A DNA stretch of 64,000 nucleotides from Petasospora fabianii (taxonomy: Eukaryota; Ascomycota; Saccharomycetes; Phaffomycetales; Wickerhamomycetaceae), in NCBI GenBank assembly GCA_022641835.1, contig CP048716.1, positions 1,550,001 through 1,614,000 of the forward strand. The letters run 5' to 3'. Every line of letters starts with the position of its first letter. Position 1 is the stretch's first letter. The notes beneath the pieces are model-generated. The model was not told the origin of the DNA, ran no database searches, and worked only from the letters and a program-made list of their open reading frames with translations. Of the stretch, positions 46,099-56,770 are shown piece after piece. The translations under genes were made by a program, and so were the position numbers.

Positions 46099-46596
46099 AA
46101 TCGATGTAATTTTTGTTACTCAACCAAATACTAGAGCTGTAGACGTTCCCCCATACGTTCCCCCAACCTCGGGAGTCGGGAGTTAGCCCTCGGCTTTGTG
46201 AAAATGGCGCAAATTAAATCGCGTTTTGGCGTATTGAGTCGCGCCAAAGTCCGCATAAGTCCGTTTTCGCAACCCGTGACTACCTTCCGGATCTGGACTT
46301 TGGCGAAATTGCTTAACTCCTTGGATAGAGCGGCTGACGCGAACATTGCAACTTTCGCCGAACTGACCCCCAGAGTTTGCCCCACATTTGTTAATCGACA
46401 AACTTTTCCCTTCCTGGGGAATATCCTTCTTACTTTGATAACTCCCCTGGACCGTCCTTACTACACACAGTGCCTAATTTGACCTAAAACAAAACTCCTA
46501 AGAGTCTGTTCTAATCTTTCAACCACTTACGTCCCATCAGTACCCCAGTTTTTGCCCCGCCCCCCCTCCCTCGACGCAAGTGAGTCACTGTCCACA
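46099..46596. promoter_or_regulatory. region upstream of CAT8
   Basis: Five GGCG-type sites in 155 bases: GGCGCAAA (46206), TTTGGCG (46225), TTTGGCGC on the minus strand (46241-46248), TTTGGCGAAA (46299-46308) and TTTCGCCG (46353). TTTGGCGC matches an E2F-type core. A pyrimidine-rich leader follows. Confidence 0.5.
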
Positions 46597-49578
46597 ATGG
46601 CCGACGAGATTTGTGAAAACAAACAGCCCAAGACAAAGGTCATCAGGACCCCAGGCTCTCAGACGGAACGTGTTGCCCAGGCCTGTGATCGATGTCGACT
46701 CAAGAAGACGCGCTGTGATGGAAAGAGACCTCAATGTTCCCAATGCGCTGCTGTTGGATTCGAATGCAAAGTCTCCGATCGACTCTCAAGAAGGGCATTC
46801 CCACGAGGATACACCGAGACACTCGAAGAACGTGTCCGCGAGTTGGAAGCTGAGAATAGAAGACTTCTGGCTTTGCTCGAGATGAAGGATGAACGTGCCG
46901 AATTGCTATCGAAAATTCCTGCCGAGCCGTTGAGCTCTTCGAACCTGGCAGTGTTGGACAAGTTGAACAATTCGAACGAAAACACCACTGACGATGGCCA
47001 CAACCATGTGCACTCAGGACCAGGATGCTGTGCTAACTACCCACACTCGGTCCATGAGCGACCAGTCAGCATTGCTGGATCCGTTGACCTGGATCACGGA
47101 GATTTAACTGATGACGATTCAATGTCGTTCGCTGGTGGTGACTCTATTTATGGAGGCTCTGCGTATGGTGGTATGACGTCAATGTACAACGAGGAGCTCC
47201 CACCACAAAGATCTATGGCAGTCTCCTTTGAACAATCAAATGCTCCTGGTCTCTCCGCCGCTGCTGCACTTGCTAGACTAAAGAGTGCTAAGCTTCTTGG
47301 AAATGCTAATGGTCTAGCAAATCTTGTCGCTATGTCCGTTCCTCGATCAACAGAAGAAACACTCTTCGTTCCAAGCTTGCTCAGTAAGATTGGTGAAGTA
47401 CATGGATTCGACAGTTCCGCTTGTCTTGCAACTGCATATACCATTGCTTCCTTGAAAGAAGCCCCAAAACCTTCCGCCACCATTGCTCCAAGTGCCGTGT
47501 CAATCGCTTCCATCGACTTCAGAAAGATCACCCCTCCAGAGTCACAACTCTTCTTTTCATCGCTCTCACTTCCACCTAAGATCCAACTTGATCAACTTGT
47601 TACCGTATTCTTCCAATGCTGGGCACCTGTCTTACCGATTCTCGATCAGGGTACATTCCTCACACAGTATCAAAACTTGTCTAAATCCGCTGAAAGTAGA
47701 TTCATTGACAACGCCATGCTCGGTAAAGAGAGATTCGGTGCCATCCTTGTGCTCGTGATTCAGCTCGCTTTGCTTGCTCAACCTGAGGCTAATCATGCGA
47801 ACGGTGACGGAAAACGAGACCTTGAACTCATCGCAAAATTGGATACATTGATTCGCCAGCTTGTAGGCTCCTCCTTAGCTTCAGCCAGTTCCATCCAATC
47901 ACTTCAAGTCTTGTCTCTTGCTATGCTTTATGCCCTCCACACAGGTGATGTTGCCTCAAGTTACAGCCTTCGTGGCCGTGTTGTAACTATGGCTCAGCAA
48001 CTCCGACTTCACCGTTGTCCATCAGCGGTTCTTGGAACCTCCGGATCCACTGTTTCAAAAGCCCAACAAGGTGAACGCCGTGTCCTATTCTGGTGCATAT
48101 ACACACTTGATGCTTTCTCTTCTTTACAATTGGGTGTTCCTCGTTTGTTCAAGGATACCGAGATTGAATGCGCTCTCCCAACCGGTGATGACACTGACGG
48201 TCCGGAAGGTGTCAACATTGTGCTTGTAAACAACAATAAGGTTTCGCTTGTTGGTAAAGTCTCGAACCTGTCTCTCGCCATGATGAGATACTCTACAGTT
48301 CTTGGTAGCATTCTTGATTTTGTATTCCAACGTCATCCATCCATGTCTACTGAATCGTCAACGACCAATCTTCTTCAGAAGCAGACGCTTGTCCACGAGG
48401 GCCTTCTTGATGACTGGAGGCGTGACCTCCCACAATCGCTGAAGTTCGAACTCGATGTAAATGGTCTTCCACATAAAAATTCACTTCAAGCCAACCCACA
48501 ACATCCACTACTCATTCTCAGTTACTACACCTCCAAGCTTCTTATTCATCTTCCAGTTATTGCTTCCGAAATCGGTAAGCGAATGGCTGGAAATACCACC
48601 TCAGGTTCTCCATCCCACATCGTTGTCCAACAGTGTGCCATTGCCATCCTAAGCGTCCTCACTTCGCTCAGCCATGTTCCAGTCCCACTTAATATTCCAC
48701 GCACAAAGACTAGACTCACACTGTTGAGTGCCAAGGGTGCACTTGACTACACACGTGGAGGTGCCCTATTCCAGGAAAGCAAGAACATTCTCCAGGCATC
48801 CGTCACTGAATTGAGAGAACAGAATTCTGGTGATGTTCCAGGTTCCCTGTCCAAGCACTGTGTGGACTGGCTCGAGAAGGCTATTGATGCCATCTTGGCT
48901 CAGCCAGACTCCTTGAAACGTTCGTCATCCGAAAAGAAGAGATCCGCCTCTCTATCCACTAAAGGATCCCTCAAGAGATCACCACTTCAAAATGAGAGCC
49001 GCAATGGAGATGAGCTTGAACAAATGTTGTCACAACTCACTGGCCCACCAATCGTGCCTACTGACTCTGCTGCTCAAAAGCGTGCCGCAGCTGCTACTTG
49101 CCGTCACAGATCATCATCCTTCTCTCATACTACACCACCAGATAATGTCATTAACGCTAACGGTGGAACAGTGAATGGATATCCACAAATTCCAACGGCT
49201 ATCTCTGGACAGTACAAGGTTGCCCCATCAGTTTCCTCTGACATTTCCTTAGATGAAAACATTGAGTTGGACTTTGCCGCTGATGGATCGCTAGCCCTTG
49301 CTCCATGGTTGGACTTTGACATTGACATTCAGGAGCTGGGTAAGTACAGTGACGAATTGACACAATCGACTGGACATGTAAAACTGGAGGGTGCTAATTC
49401 AGCTCCAAACGTGTTGGAGGTTCCACAGTTCTCTCAGACTTTTGATTTCAAAGGCGGAATGAATAATGGTGTTTCTGCTACCAGTGCCAGTGCCAGTGCC
49501 GGCCCTGGTCCTGGTCCTAGTCCTGGAGATGAGCAGAAGAGAAGGCAGTCATTGTTTGACTGGCAAAACAGCATGTAA
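46597..49578 (+). CDS. CAT8: Zn2Cys6 activator Cat8
   Basis: Transcription factor that derepresses gluconeogenesis, glyoxylate-cycle and acetate-use genes under Snf1 control. The frame opens at a TTG; the first ATG gives 993 residues. The zinc cluster runs from C30 to C57 with spacing 2-6-6-2-6 ([11 protein letters not shown], then CSQC), followed by the Cat8-typical [22 protein letters not shown] coiled-coil linker. A fungal middle homology region lies at about 300-650. The C-terminus holds acidic/hydrophobic segments ([20 protein letters not shown]) that could be the activation domain. Sip4 is an alternative with a shorter length. Confidence 0.93.
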   Translation: MADEICENKQPKTKVIRTPGSQTERVAQACDRCRLKKTRCDGKRPQCSQCAAVGFECKVSDRLSRRAFPRGYTETLEERVRELEAENRRLLALLEMKDERAELLSKIPAEPLSSSNLAVLDKLNNSNENTTDDGHNHVHSGPGCCANYPHSVHERPVSIAGSVDLDHGDLTDDDSMSFAGGDSIYGGSAYGGMTSMYNEELPPQRSMAVSFEQSNAPGLSAAAALARLKSAKLLGNANGLANLVAMSVPRSTEETLFVPSLLSKIGEVHGFDSSACLATAYTIASLKEAPKPSATIAPSAVSIASIDFRKITPPESQLFFSSLSLPPKIQLDQLVTVFFQCWAPVLPILDQGTFLTQYQNLSKSAESRFIDNAMLGKERFGAILVLVIQLALLAQPEANHANGDGKRDLELIAKLDTLIRQLVGSSLASASSIQSLQVLSLAMLYALHTGDVASSYSLRGRVVTMAQQLRLHRCPSAVLGTSGSTVSKAQQGERRVLFWCIYTLDAFSSLQLGVPRLFKDTEIECALPTGDDTDGPEGVNIVLVNNNKVSLVGKVSNLSLAMMRYSTVLGSILDFVFQRHPSMSTESSTTNLLQKQTLVHEGLLDDWRRDLPQSLKFELDVNGLPHKNSLQANPQHPLLILSYYTSKLLIHLPVIASEIGKRMAGNTTSGSPSHIVVQQCAIAILSVLTSLSHVPVPLNIPRTKTRLTLLSAKGALDYTRGGALFQESKNILQASVTELREQNSGDVPGSLSKHCVDWLEKAIDAILAQPDSLKRSSSEKKRSASLSTKGSLKRSPLQNESRNGDELEQMLSQLTGPPIVPTDSAAQKRAAAATCRHRSSSFSHTTPPDNVINANGGTVNGYPQIPTAISGQYKVAPSVSSDISLDENIELDFAADGSLALAPWLDFDIDIQELGKYSDELTQSTGHVKLEGANSAPNVLEVPQFSQTFDFKGGMNNGVSATSASASAGPGPGPSPGDEQKRRQSLFDWQNSM

Positions 49579-50012
49579 TGTCTTCTATTAATCAAAACAG
49601 CATGTAACGGCTTATCATTAATGTATGTATGAAAGTGAACTTGCTCGACTGTGTTTTGCAGCCGTAGTGTAGACTTTCGATCGCATAAAGTAACGAGAAT
49701 CCACTCGTATAATTATGAGAGCCAAGACCAATCGGAGAAGACATCACCTTTCAGAGTATCTCCGTCGGGAATAGCGTTTCTTTTTCAAGCTCCGACGGCC
49801 AACGGTTCACTCGCGTCAAGAAAAACAAAGGCCCATCGGCGGAGGTGCGTCTGGATGCCTGTCGTGAAGAGATTTTCCTTTGTTCTTTTATATGAATTGT
49901 GGGCCGTGTGACTCGGTTCTGTCGTCTGTGGATTTGATATAAGTGTAATGAGAAGTTTCCCTTTGTCCCCTTAACTCAACAGTGATAAGCACGAATCAGT
50001 AGCATCAACAAC
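49579..50012. other. spacer CAT8 to MFS 2
   Basis: 434 bases with the CAT8 3' end and the MFS 2 promoter. A short frame at 49651 is not credible. No motif was resolved. Confidence 0.5.
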
Positions 50013-51533
50013 ATGGCTCTTATCGCGCTGGATTCACGTCCCACTACATTCAAGTCAAGATGGCAGGAGTACGGAGTTGTTGCAGTCGCATGCCTTGCAC
50101 AGATGTTGAACCAAGCAGGATCTACACAGTGTCTCCCCATGATGAACGAACTGGCGAATGTCTTCTCTAATGTCTCACATACCGACAAGGTTTGGTTCAT
50201 GGCCGCCTTCCCACTCACATCAGGTGCCTTTATCCTCATTTCTGGCAAGTTTGGAGATATATATGGTCTGAGGAAGGTGTTGCTATGTGGGACAGTATGG
50301 GGTATTATATGGACGCTTATCACTGGTTTAACTGGATATACTGATAGTGTTATATTTTTTTGCATTTGTCGTTCTATGCACGGTATTGGTTTGGCATTTA
50401 TCCTCCCGAGTGCCATTGGTGTCATTGGTAATATGTATCCCAATGGACAGAGGAAAGCTATTGTTTTTTCGTTAATCGGAGGTATGGCACCAACAGGTGC
50501 CTGGTTGGGCTGTCTCTTTGGTGGAATTACGACGCAGTTCGGATATTGGCAATGGGCTTATTATAGCAATTCCATTATGTTTGCCTTGCTTGGACTTCTT
50601 GCATACTTCACAGTTCCTACCATTGAGAACGAATCTGCTAAGGAAACCAAGATGGATTGGCTTGGTGCATCTATCGGTGTCACTGGACTCATTCTTTTTA
50701 ATTTTGCCACGAACCAGGCCCCAGAAGTTGGTTGGAACTCACCCTACGTCATTGCCCTTTTTGCTATTGGTTTTATTCTCATCGTTGCTTTCTTCTTTGT
50801 TGAGAAGAATGTCAAATCCCCATTGATCCCACGTGATGTGATGAATCCACACACTGGATTAATCTTGGCAGTTGTTGCCTTTGGTTGGGCTTCTTTCTCT
50901 GTGTACGTGTTCTACTATTGGTCCTTCTTGCTCAATCTTAAAAAGTATACACCAATTGCCAGTGGTGCTACCTACACCACATTTGCCATCTTTGGATGGG
51001 TTGCATCACTTACTGTGGGTTTGTTTATCCGTCGGATAAGACCATCATACCTTTTGTTCGTGGCCACTGCTGGGTTTCTTGTTGGTATCGCGATGTTGTC
51101 ATGTACTCCTATTGATCAGACATACTTTAACATGTTGCTTGCTCAGATGGTTATCTTGTCATTTGGTATGGATATCTCTTTCCCTGCTGCATCACTTGTC
51201 TTATCTGACTCCTTACCAAAGAAACATCAAGGTATGGCGTCATCATTGGTGAGTACTATGACTAACTATGCCATGTCCGTTTCTCTTGGCTTCGCTGGTA
51301 CAGCTGAAGCGAAAGTGTTCGAAGCTACAGGCAATATTTTGAAGAGCTACAGGGCTGCGATGTATGTCGGTGTTGGCTTGGCTGCCACTGGTTGTTGTTG
51401 TGCTGTTGTTTTGCATGTCCTGTCTTATGTCAGGACTAGTCATGGTGGTGACATTCCGACTGATGATGAGCGCCCCTCAGATGATATGGATCTAGAGGAA
51501 AAAGTTACTACAGTATCCGATGTTAGTGTTTAA
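50013..51533 (+). CDS. DHA2-family MFS transporter 2 (Atr1/Amf1-like)
   Basis: A second, clearly related 14-span transporter of 506 residues, starting at an ATG (MALIALDSRPTT). The motif-A loop is GKFGDIYGLRKV; WFMAAFPLTSGAFILISGKFG, QFGYWQWAYYSN and SLPKKHQGMASSLVSTM are nearly shared with copy 1, so they are paralogues. The substrate is unknown. It is downstream of CAT8 on the same strand; there is no evidence that Cat8 controls it. Confidence 0.88.
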   Translation: MALIALDSRPTTFKSRWQEYGVVAVACLAQMLNQAGSTQCLPMMNELANVFSNVSHTDKVWFMAAFPLTSGAFILISGKFGDIYGLRKVLLCGTVWGIIWTLITGLTGYTDSVIFFCICRSMHGIGLAFILPSAIGVIGNMYPNGQRKAIVFSLIGGMAPTGAWLGCLFGGITTQFGYWQWAYYSNSIMFALLGLLAYFTVPTIENESAKETKMDWLGASIGVTGLILFNFATNQAPEVGWNSPYVIALFAIGFILIVAFFFVEKNVKSPLIPRDVMNPHTGLILAVVAFGWASFSVYVFYYWSFLLNLKKYTPIASGATYTTFAIFGWVASLTVGLFIRRIRPSYLLFVATAGFLVGIAMLSCTPIDQTYFNMLLAQMVILSFGMDISFPAASLVLSDSLPKKHQGMASSLVSTMTNYAMSVSLGFAGTAEAKVFEATGNILKSYRAAMYVGVGLAATGCCCAVVLHVLSYVRTSHGGDIPTDDERPSDDMDLEEKVTTVSDVSV

Positions 51534-53658
51534 TGACCGTTATGAATGATTGCCTGTTTTGAACGTTATGTAGTCACGCATTACCCAAAATAGGACATTA
51601 AAGCGGACAAACTAGGTATCTTTTCAACGGATGAAAGCACTTCTGCAATAGAGGTAGCGCCACCGAGGAGTGCGTGGGATCCCCAGACTTGAACGGAGTA
51701 TCTCACGGATAGAGATGCCCAGGAAGAGCAACCGTTCTTAGTCCCGCGGCTATCCTTGTCGGGGGCGGACGTTGAGTCTGCGTGCTGGTGGCTGCAAACT
51801 GCGGCGAGATGCGTGCTTATTTAGCGTCGTGTTATTTAGGCCGATACAAAAATTTGTCCATGGCGCAGAGCTGCGAGCGGGCTTGACCATCTTTTCTCGC
51901 TTCGAAAGTCTGACGTATGCCACATGCGGTTGGGGGAGGAACTTAATATGGGCACCGACAGCAATTACACATCCCGTTGAAGTCGCTCCCATGTCCCATG
52001 AGTCAGGTCTGACGCCTTGCTTAAAAATCATTTGAAATACTCGGGGTGGATCTGATAACGCGCCCAGTACAGCGACAGGGAAAACCCAGCCTTGCGGAAG
52101 GCAATGAGACCTCGGAGGCGGGTATTACGGCGATCTTGGATAGTGCTCCCAGTGTATCACGAAACACTAGAACGGGATCGCATGATGGTTAGAGGAGCGA
52201 AGTGTCAGTATCTTATTTGTGCCCCTTCTTGACTTTTCCTATGGTTGTTGGGAGGTAGCCAGGAATACGTAGGGGCCATACCCCTGTGCAGAGGGGACTA
52301 AACTACATCCCCCGCAACTGTATAGCATTTATGCCCACCTTGCTAAAGCTTGGTTTTCCGTGCTCGACCGCGGTATGCTGTGCTTCTGCCACACGCACAA
52401 GAGCCTGGGTGTGAAGCTCGCAAAGGCGCTTTGGGTTGCGAGTAAGCTAGAGCCCTAGTTGAAGTCTATGCTGAGCCAGTCCCCAGTTGCAATGAGTTGT
52501 GTAAGGCCACCCGCTTAACTGATAAACGTGTCTTTCGCGGAGATTTGCGGGCAAGAGGTTGGTTGGGCTCTAGTCCCGATCTTTTGAGTCATGCGGGTCC
52601 ATTCACCCTCTAGGCCCCCCCTGGGGCCTCAATTAAGATTCCATACTTGTGCAAGCATTTTGACAGGATGGTCACAAGGCAACGACGTAGGCAGAGCTTT
52701 CGGCAAAAGTGCGAGTCAAATGAGACTCCATGGGATTTATCTACCTTCTTGGGTTGTTGCATGCTCGTGCTGAAAGTTTTGTCAAATCTGATCATCTGAG
52801 GAGGAATTCCAGGGACCCTTCCAGTTCGATCTGCCTGCGCCGCGGAACCACCCAATGGTTTTACGACAAAGGTAACAGCCTCAAGCTGGACAGCTGAAAC
52901 GAGGAACCTGCGTCGGCACATGAGCTGAAGTGCTGTGGCCCAGTTCTTGACCACCAGGAACCGTAGTACCTACTAATCATAGGGTACACCAAATACAACA
53001 ATATAACGTAAATTTAGCCCCTCTAATACCCATCTCGTTGCCAGCGATTGACACTGAGGCTCATGTATTTCACAGTTTCCAGTCCCGCCCTCCGCGTTCA
53101 AAGGGCCTCGTGTGGCCACTAACGTCTAGACCCAACGCGCTGTTCCAGGACCGCGAGCCCAAAAAAATCTTGTCGAGCACCGGTTCCGCCTTTCGAGACG
53201 TCGCTAAATTTGTAAATCTTCACCACTTTCAGCGTTTCCATCAACAACAACTCACAGGTTTCTGCTACATAACACCATTCCACCCGGTTGCTTTGCCCCC
53301 CGTTATCTTACCTAGCTCTTCAACCGCCAACCGCCTGGTGCGAACTCCCAACAACCAACTCGGCTACAACTCCCCCTCTCAAGTCACCCGAAACACGAAA
53401 CGTGTGCGTGGACAGCCGCCCACAACATCACAACCACCACCAACACCTTCATCACAGAACAGCGCACACCGCTTCGTCTCTCGCTTTCGTCAACATACAG
53501 TTCCCTCTACTGTCACTGCTCACAAGCGCTCTTTTAAAACACTTTTACCGCGTGTCTTCCAACTCCCAATTCACAAGTCTCATTCATCTCAGTTCGGTCG
53601 GGCCCCATTCCAGCTCAACTAATTAACTACACATTTTCTCATCAACACATCACGCGAT
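51534..53658. promoter_or_regulatory. MRN1 upstream region and long leader
   Basis: 2.1 kb. The first 1.4 kb is balanced in composition with no recognisable feature. From 53066 to 53658 the plus strand is C/A/T-rich and contains no ATG. A 195-codon frame runs in the same frame as MRN1 from a TTG at 53038 to a TAA 36 bases before the MRN1 ATG. The frame has no ATG start, and purine-poor sequence favours open frames. Confidence 0.55.
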
Positions 53659-56550
53659 ATGCTACCACATCAGAAGTATCCTTCGGCCTACAAGTCGTAT
53701 GGTCAGTACCCAGAATCTGCTGTGCCGCAATCCCCATTCGATGTTGCATATGGCTCCTCACTACTGCCTCGTCAGCTTCTCGTATCGTCGCCATTCGTGC
53801 AGGTTGCCTCCCCGCTCCCATCACCAGGTCACCACGCGTTCCACTACCAAAGAGGACCTCCACCAGGACCACCAGCGTACATGGTCGCTCCTCCACCTCC
53901 TAAGCTGAGCCTTCCTCCAGAAAGCCGCAAGCGTGGAATCAAACACCAACAACTTCTTCAGCAACAGCAACAGCAACAGCAGCAACATCAGCAGAGCAGA
54001 TCACCACAGATGAAGCATGGAGATGACATTGATACACCTCTCAAAGCTAAGTACAAATCAATCTCATCATCCACATCGAGTCTGGACGAATCCACTTTTG
54101 ACATTCAAATCAACCATTCTGGACGCAATATTTCATCTGGTACATCGGCTGAAGATAGCATCCCAGCTCATCTCTATGCCAATATGGCCAACCGGTCATC
54201 ATCCAGCTCTCTTTATCAACTACATTCAAGTCAGTCCCATGTAAGTCTTAATGCTGGCTCAAATCAGCTGTCTAAACTTCCTACTCGCTCCATCATGCTT
54301 ATGGGTGTTGATCCAGAACTCACATTGACTCGTTTCTTGGACTTTATCACATTTGGTCCGCTGGAGAGTGCACGTATCTCGGAAAACTATCCAGAAGAAG
54401 GTGTCAACACATTGTGTCTCACTTTTTTGAAGATGGAGACCTGTCTCAACTTTTACAACAACTTGCTCACATACCTTGCTCGTTTCAAGAAGCTCATCAA
54501 CTCCCCAATGCTCTCGATTACGTTCGTGCATTGCAAGAAACTTCTCCCATTCATATCCTATGCCGTGAACAATGATGGTGCCACCAGAAACGTCTACATT
54601 GGAAACTTGGACTCTTTGGGCAAGCTCGTAACCCAGGATTTCCTTCGCACAGAGTTTAGCAAATTTGGTATCATTGATAAGATTGACTTGGTTAAGAAAC
54701 CACGCTCCACTTCTGAGAAGCCGGAGACTAATGACAGTAATGATGAGACAACTATCAATGGTGACGATGAGAAGAGCTCCTCCGAAGAGCAAGCTGAAAT
54801 TTTTGCATTCATCCATTTCACAAGCATCGCTTCAGCCATCAAGGCCGTGGAGCAACTCTCTTTGAACACATTCTGGCAACCTTGCAAGATCTTTTACGGA
54901 ACAGATCGCTGCTCGATGCAGAACAGTGCTGTTGTCAACTCATTAACTGATGAAACACTCTCAGATGATGAAGAGGATTCCATGCCTAACAGATTCTTCA
55001 ACTCTGGATTTATCCGTGAGGAGGAAAACGAAGGCGTGGATACAGTTCACTACTTCTACCCACAGCCATTCCCACATTCCGAAGAGGATATCGCTGCTGC
55101 GTTGAACCAAAAGAGTGCAGCTGTCATGGCTGTTGCTTCCACTGCTGGCGGTGCTCAGAATATTGGCAACAGAACGATATGCCTCGCTAACTTGGATCCA
55201 AAGACAAAGGTTGAAGATATCTGTAACGTTGTCAGAGGTGGTATCTTGCAGGCGGCCAAGTATATCCAGGGTAAGAAAGTCTGTTTCCTCACTTTTATCG
55301 ATGCCGCCGCTGCTGCTCAGTTCTTTGCCAACGCCAACATCAACCCAATAGTGCTTCATGGCAGACGTGTCAAAGTTGGTTGGGGAAAGCATTCTGGCCC
55401 TCTTCCAACCGCTATCGCACTTGCTGTAACTGTTGGTGCTTCCAGAAATGTATACATTGGTATCAAGGAAGAAGACCTCGATACTCCATCTGCTATACTA
55501 CCTGATGAGGAGACGTTACGTGCTGATTTCTCCACATTTGGCGAAATTGAGCAGGTGAACTACTTCAAGCAGAACCGTTGTGTGTTTTTGAACTTCCATA
55601 ACATAACAGCAGCTATGAAAGTTGTTGAGGATGCTAATGGCGCCAATGGCGATGACTTCCATGAGTCGCTGGGCGGCCGTTACAAGAACTTTAAGATCTC
55701 GTTCGGTAAAGATCGTTGTGGTAACCCTCCAAAGGCTAAGAAGAAGAAGAAAAACAAAAAACGGAAGAATCAGCAACAAAACCGTGATGCTGATGACGAC
55801 ACTAATGACTTTGACCACGAAATTGAGCCACAGACGGCTGCTGTGGAGGAGGTTCCAGCTGAGTTGTTTGCCAGCATGGGTATCACTTCCAAGGCTGATG
55901 ATGATAATGATAATGATGATGATGAAGAAGAGACACATGAAGACTCCACAAAGAATGTCTTTGGTATCACCACTACTGCTAACAGAGACTCCATAGAGGC
56001 GGATGGCTCCTCCAAAGGTATGAATGGTAATGGTAAGTATGAAATCCCAGATTACTTGTCCATATCATCTTCCGAAACTTCTGAAGGAGAAATGATTTTC
56101 ACCAAGCCACAGGCATCCTTCAAGGGGTCTCATGATTCATCCCAATCTTCCACATCTCGTTCCAAGAACTACCAGGCCAAGCAGCATCGTCACAAGAACA
56201 GTCAATCATACAGCTCCGCAGGCTCTCGTCCTGGGTCTCGTGTGAGTTCACATGCTTCTCTTAACTCACTCTACTATGCCCGTGAACCAGAGACTCTCTA
56301 CTACAAGTCTGTTCCATTTGCCCCACCAATGATCCAAGGAAGATCTGGCTACAACGCGCCTCCTCCAGGTGCCCACAGACCACAGCACTTTTCCACCAAT
56401 GGTTCCCAGGTGATGGCACAGTACTTGGCCGAAAGTCAGCATGCTAACATGGTTTACGCTGCTAATGTTTTGAACACGGCTGATGCTGATTACTTTGAGG
56501 ATGAGTATGGTAACGGCTACAGACGTACGAACAGAGTTGGAAGAAGATGA
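53659..56550 (+). CDS. MRN1: RNA-binding protein Mrn1-like
   Basis: RNA-binding protein with four RRMs, related to yeast Mrn1 (YPL184C) and fission yeast Nrd1. It acts on mRNAs, with reported links to stress granules and chromatin remodelling. The 963-residue protein starts at an ATG. A Pro/Gln-rich N-terminus has a poly-Gln run near 100-112. RRM starts are SIMLMGVD (about 211), RNVYIGNL (about 313), RTICLANL and RNVYIGI; the second and fourth share the RNVYIG start. A Lys-rich patch and Asp/Glu-rich stretches follow RRM4, and the C-terminus is Ser/Tyr/Gly-rich. It is longer than the S. cerevisiae protein (612). Confidence 0.85.
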   Translation: MLPHQKYPSAYKSYGQYPESAVPQSPFDVAYGSSLLPRQLLVSSPFVQVASPLPSPGHHAFHYQRGPPPGPPAYMVAPPPPKLSLPPESRKRGIKHQQLLQQQQQQQQQHQQSRSPQMKHGDDIDTPLKAKYKSISSSTSSLDESTFDIQINHSGRNISSGTSAEDSIPAHLYANMANRSSSSSLYQLHSSQSHVSLNAGSNQLSKLPTRSIMLMGVDPELTLTRFLDFITFGPLESARISENYPEEGVNTLCLTFLKMETCLNFYNNLLTYLARFKKLINSPMLSITFVHCKKLLPFISYAVNNDGATRNVYIGNLDSLGKLVTQDFLRTEFSKFGIIDKIDLVKKPRSTSEKPETNDSNDETTINGDDEKSSSEEQAEIFAFIHFTSIASAIKAVEQLSLNTFWQPCKIFYGTDRCSMQNSAVVNSLTDETLSDDEEDSMPNRFFNSGFIREEENEGVDTVHYFYPQPFPHSEEDIAAALNQKSAAVMAVASTAGGAQNIGNRTICLANLDPKTKVEDICNVVRGGILQAAKYIQGKKVCFLTFIDAAAAAQFFANANINPIVLHGRRVKVGWGKHSGPLPTAIALAVTVGASRNVYIGIKEEDLDTPSAILPDEETLRADFSTFGEIEQVNYFKQNRCVFLNFHNITAAMKVVEDANGANGDDFHESLGGRYKNFKISFGKDRCGNPPKAKKKKKNKKRKNQQQNRDADDDTNDFDHEIEPQTAAVEEVPAELFASMGITSKADDDNDNDDDEEETHEDSTKNVFGITTTANRDSIEADGSSKGMNGNGKYEIPDYLSISSSETSEGEMIFTKPQASFKGSHDSSQSSTSRSKNYQAKQHRHKNSQSYSSAGSRPGSRVSSHASLNSLYYAREPETLYYKSVPFAPPMIQGRSGYNAPPPGAHRPQHFSTNGSQVMAQYLAESQHANMVYAANVLNTADADYFEDEYGNGYRRTNRVGRR

Positions 56551-56770
56551 AGGTGTGACTATGGACCGGTTCCTTTATGATTTTGTTTTTCGTATATGAT
56601 CTCGCTTGTTCAAGTTTTGATTTAGGTTAGCATGGTACTCTTACATTATTAGTCATGGGTCTTCTACTGTTTAAGGTAATCTACGAAAAGGACTAACTTT
56701 GAAAGCTGCAAAAGTACTTCGAACTGTAGAGATATACCCGTCAGCAAGATCATGTAGGACAGCGTGAGCA

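Noticed and set aside
53038-53622. 195-codon frame before MRN1 as a separate gene or MRN1 extension
   Set aside because: Starts at TTG, has no ATG, and a stop separates it from MRN1. Purine-poor sequence explains the lack of stops.
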